Assembly: GCA_014523595.1 (NCBI GenBank)
Contig: JAATVN010000203.1
Coordinates: 1-5,198 of the forward strand
Length of the DNA: 5,198 bases
Source of the DNA: Nitrososphaerales archaeon TH5888
Lineage (GTDB): Archaea; Thermoproteota; Nitrososphaeria; Nitrososphaerales; Nitrososphaeraceae
Direction: 5' to 3'
In this document: positions 5,048-5,198 of the stretch, piece after piece
Position numbering within the stretch: the stretch's first letter is position 1
How the letters are laid out: every line of letters begins with the position of its first letter
Program-made: the position numbers and the translations under genes
Notes under the pieces: generated by a model
The model's database searches: none
What the model was told of the DNA's origin: nothing
Seen by the model: the letters and a program-made list of their open reading frames with translations, nothing else

Positions 5048-5055
5048 TAAAATTA
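5048..5055 (-). promoter_or_regulatory. candidate TATA-like box of the 82-aa gene
   Basis: The minus strand reads TAATTTTA, centred about 25 bp before the ATG at 5027, again implying a leaderless transcript. A second candidate, TTTTAATA at about 5072-5079, would give a leader of roughly 25 bases. GAAGG touches the ATG and is too close to act as a Shine-Dalgarno site. Confidence 0.35.
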
Positions 5056-5121
5056 TGGAGTAGTATAGAGTATTAAAATTTGCTTACAACTCGATTACTT
5101 ACTATCTGATCAGTATCTTCA

Positions 5122-5190
5122 ATGCGTAGAAAACGAGGCGGTCAAAGTATTAAGAAGAACATGAAGATTCAGATATTCAAGCAGAATTAG
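5122..5190 (+). other. possible tiny or frameshifted ORF at right edge
   Basis: ATG at 5122 opens 22 very basic codons (MRRKRGGQSIKKNMK...) ending in TAG at 5188-5190. In another frame, open from 5154 to the window edge, the same DNA reads EEHEDSDIQAELEKG, which looks more protein-like but has no start codon and follows a TAA. One inserted base near 5152 would join the two into a continuous reading. This may be the first part of a plus-strand gene with a frameshift, or coincidence in purine-rich DNA. Confidence 0.2.
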
Positions 5191-5198
5191 AAAAAGGC

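Noticed and set aside
1..5198. CRISPR array, insertion sequence, toxin-antitoxin pair or defence cassette
   Set aside because: No regularly spaced repeats, no transposase motifs or terminal inverted repeats, and none of the small ORFs form an overlapping two-gene unit.

Overview
The window looks like a low-GC (about one third G+C by eye), gene-sparse piece of an archaeal chromosome, most likely an ammonia-oxidising thaumarchaeon of the Nitrososphaerales (Nitrosocosmicus/Nitrososphaera type). The basis is indirect: A+T-rich TATA-like boxes sit about 25-35 bp upstream of several start codons with little or no leader, one gene starts with TTG and one with GTG, T-runs rather than GC hairpins follow genes, a secreted Ig/PKD-like protein is packed with N-glycosylation sequons, and the small orphan proteins resemble those of that lineage. 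No single marker gene in the window proves the taxon.

Layout. Positions 1-1129 (minus) hold the N-terminal 376 residues of an ABC1/UbiB (AarF) atypical kinase whose C-terminus lies beyond the left edge. Upstream of it, 1233-1517 (minus) is a 94-residue orphan protein. An intergenic stretch (1518-1892) follows, then 1893-2420 (minus), a single-pass membrane protein with a histidine-rich extracytoplasmic domain. It is divergent from 2621-3025 (plus), a short secreted Ig/PKD-like protein. Next, 3244-3717 (minus), a PPOX-family split-barrel flavoprotein, is divergent from 3850-4263 (plus), a stand-alone response-regulator receiver domain. After about 515 bases without a convincing gene comes 4779-5027 (minus), an 82-residue orphan. 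The last 170 bases hold a probable promoter for that orphan and, at most, a broken or tiny plus-strand ORF.

How the genes relate. There is no tight operon and no recognisable multi-gene system; most genes seem to be individually promoted. Only the 94-residue orphan and the UbiB gene (103-bp gap, same strand) could share a transcript. Two genes are extracytoplasmic (the His-rich anchored protein and the PKD-like protein) and diverge from one shared 200-bp region, so co-regulation is possible. I did not find a CRISPR array, transposase, tRNA, rRNA or defence cassette. The best unexplained signals are intergenic: a ~39-bp imperfect repeat found once upstream of each of two minus-strand genes, a 15-bp near-identical motif upstream of two others, and a pair of 9-bp direct repeats one helical turn apart in the long gene-free stretch.
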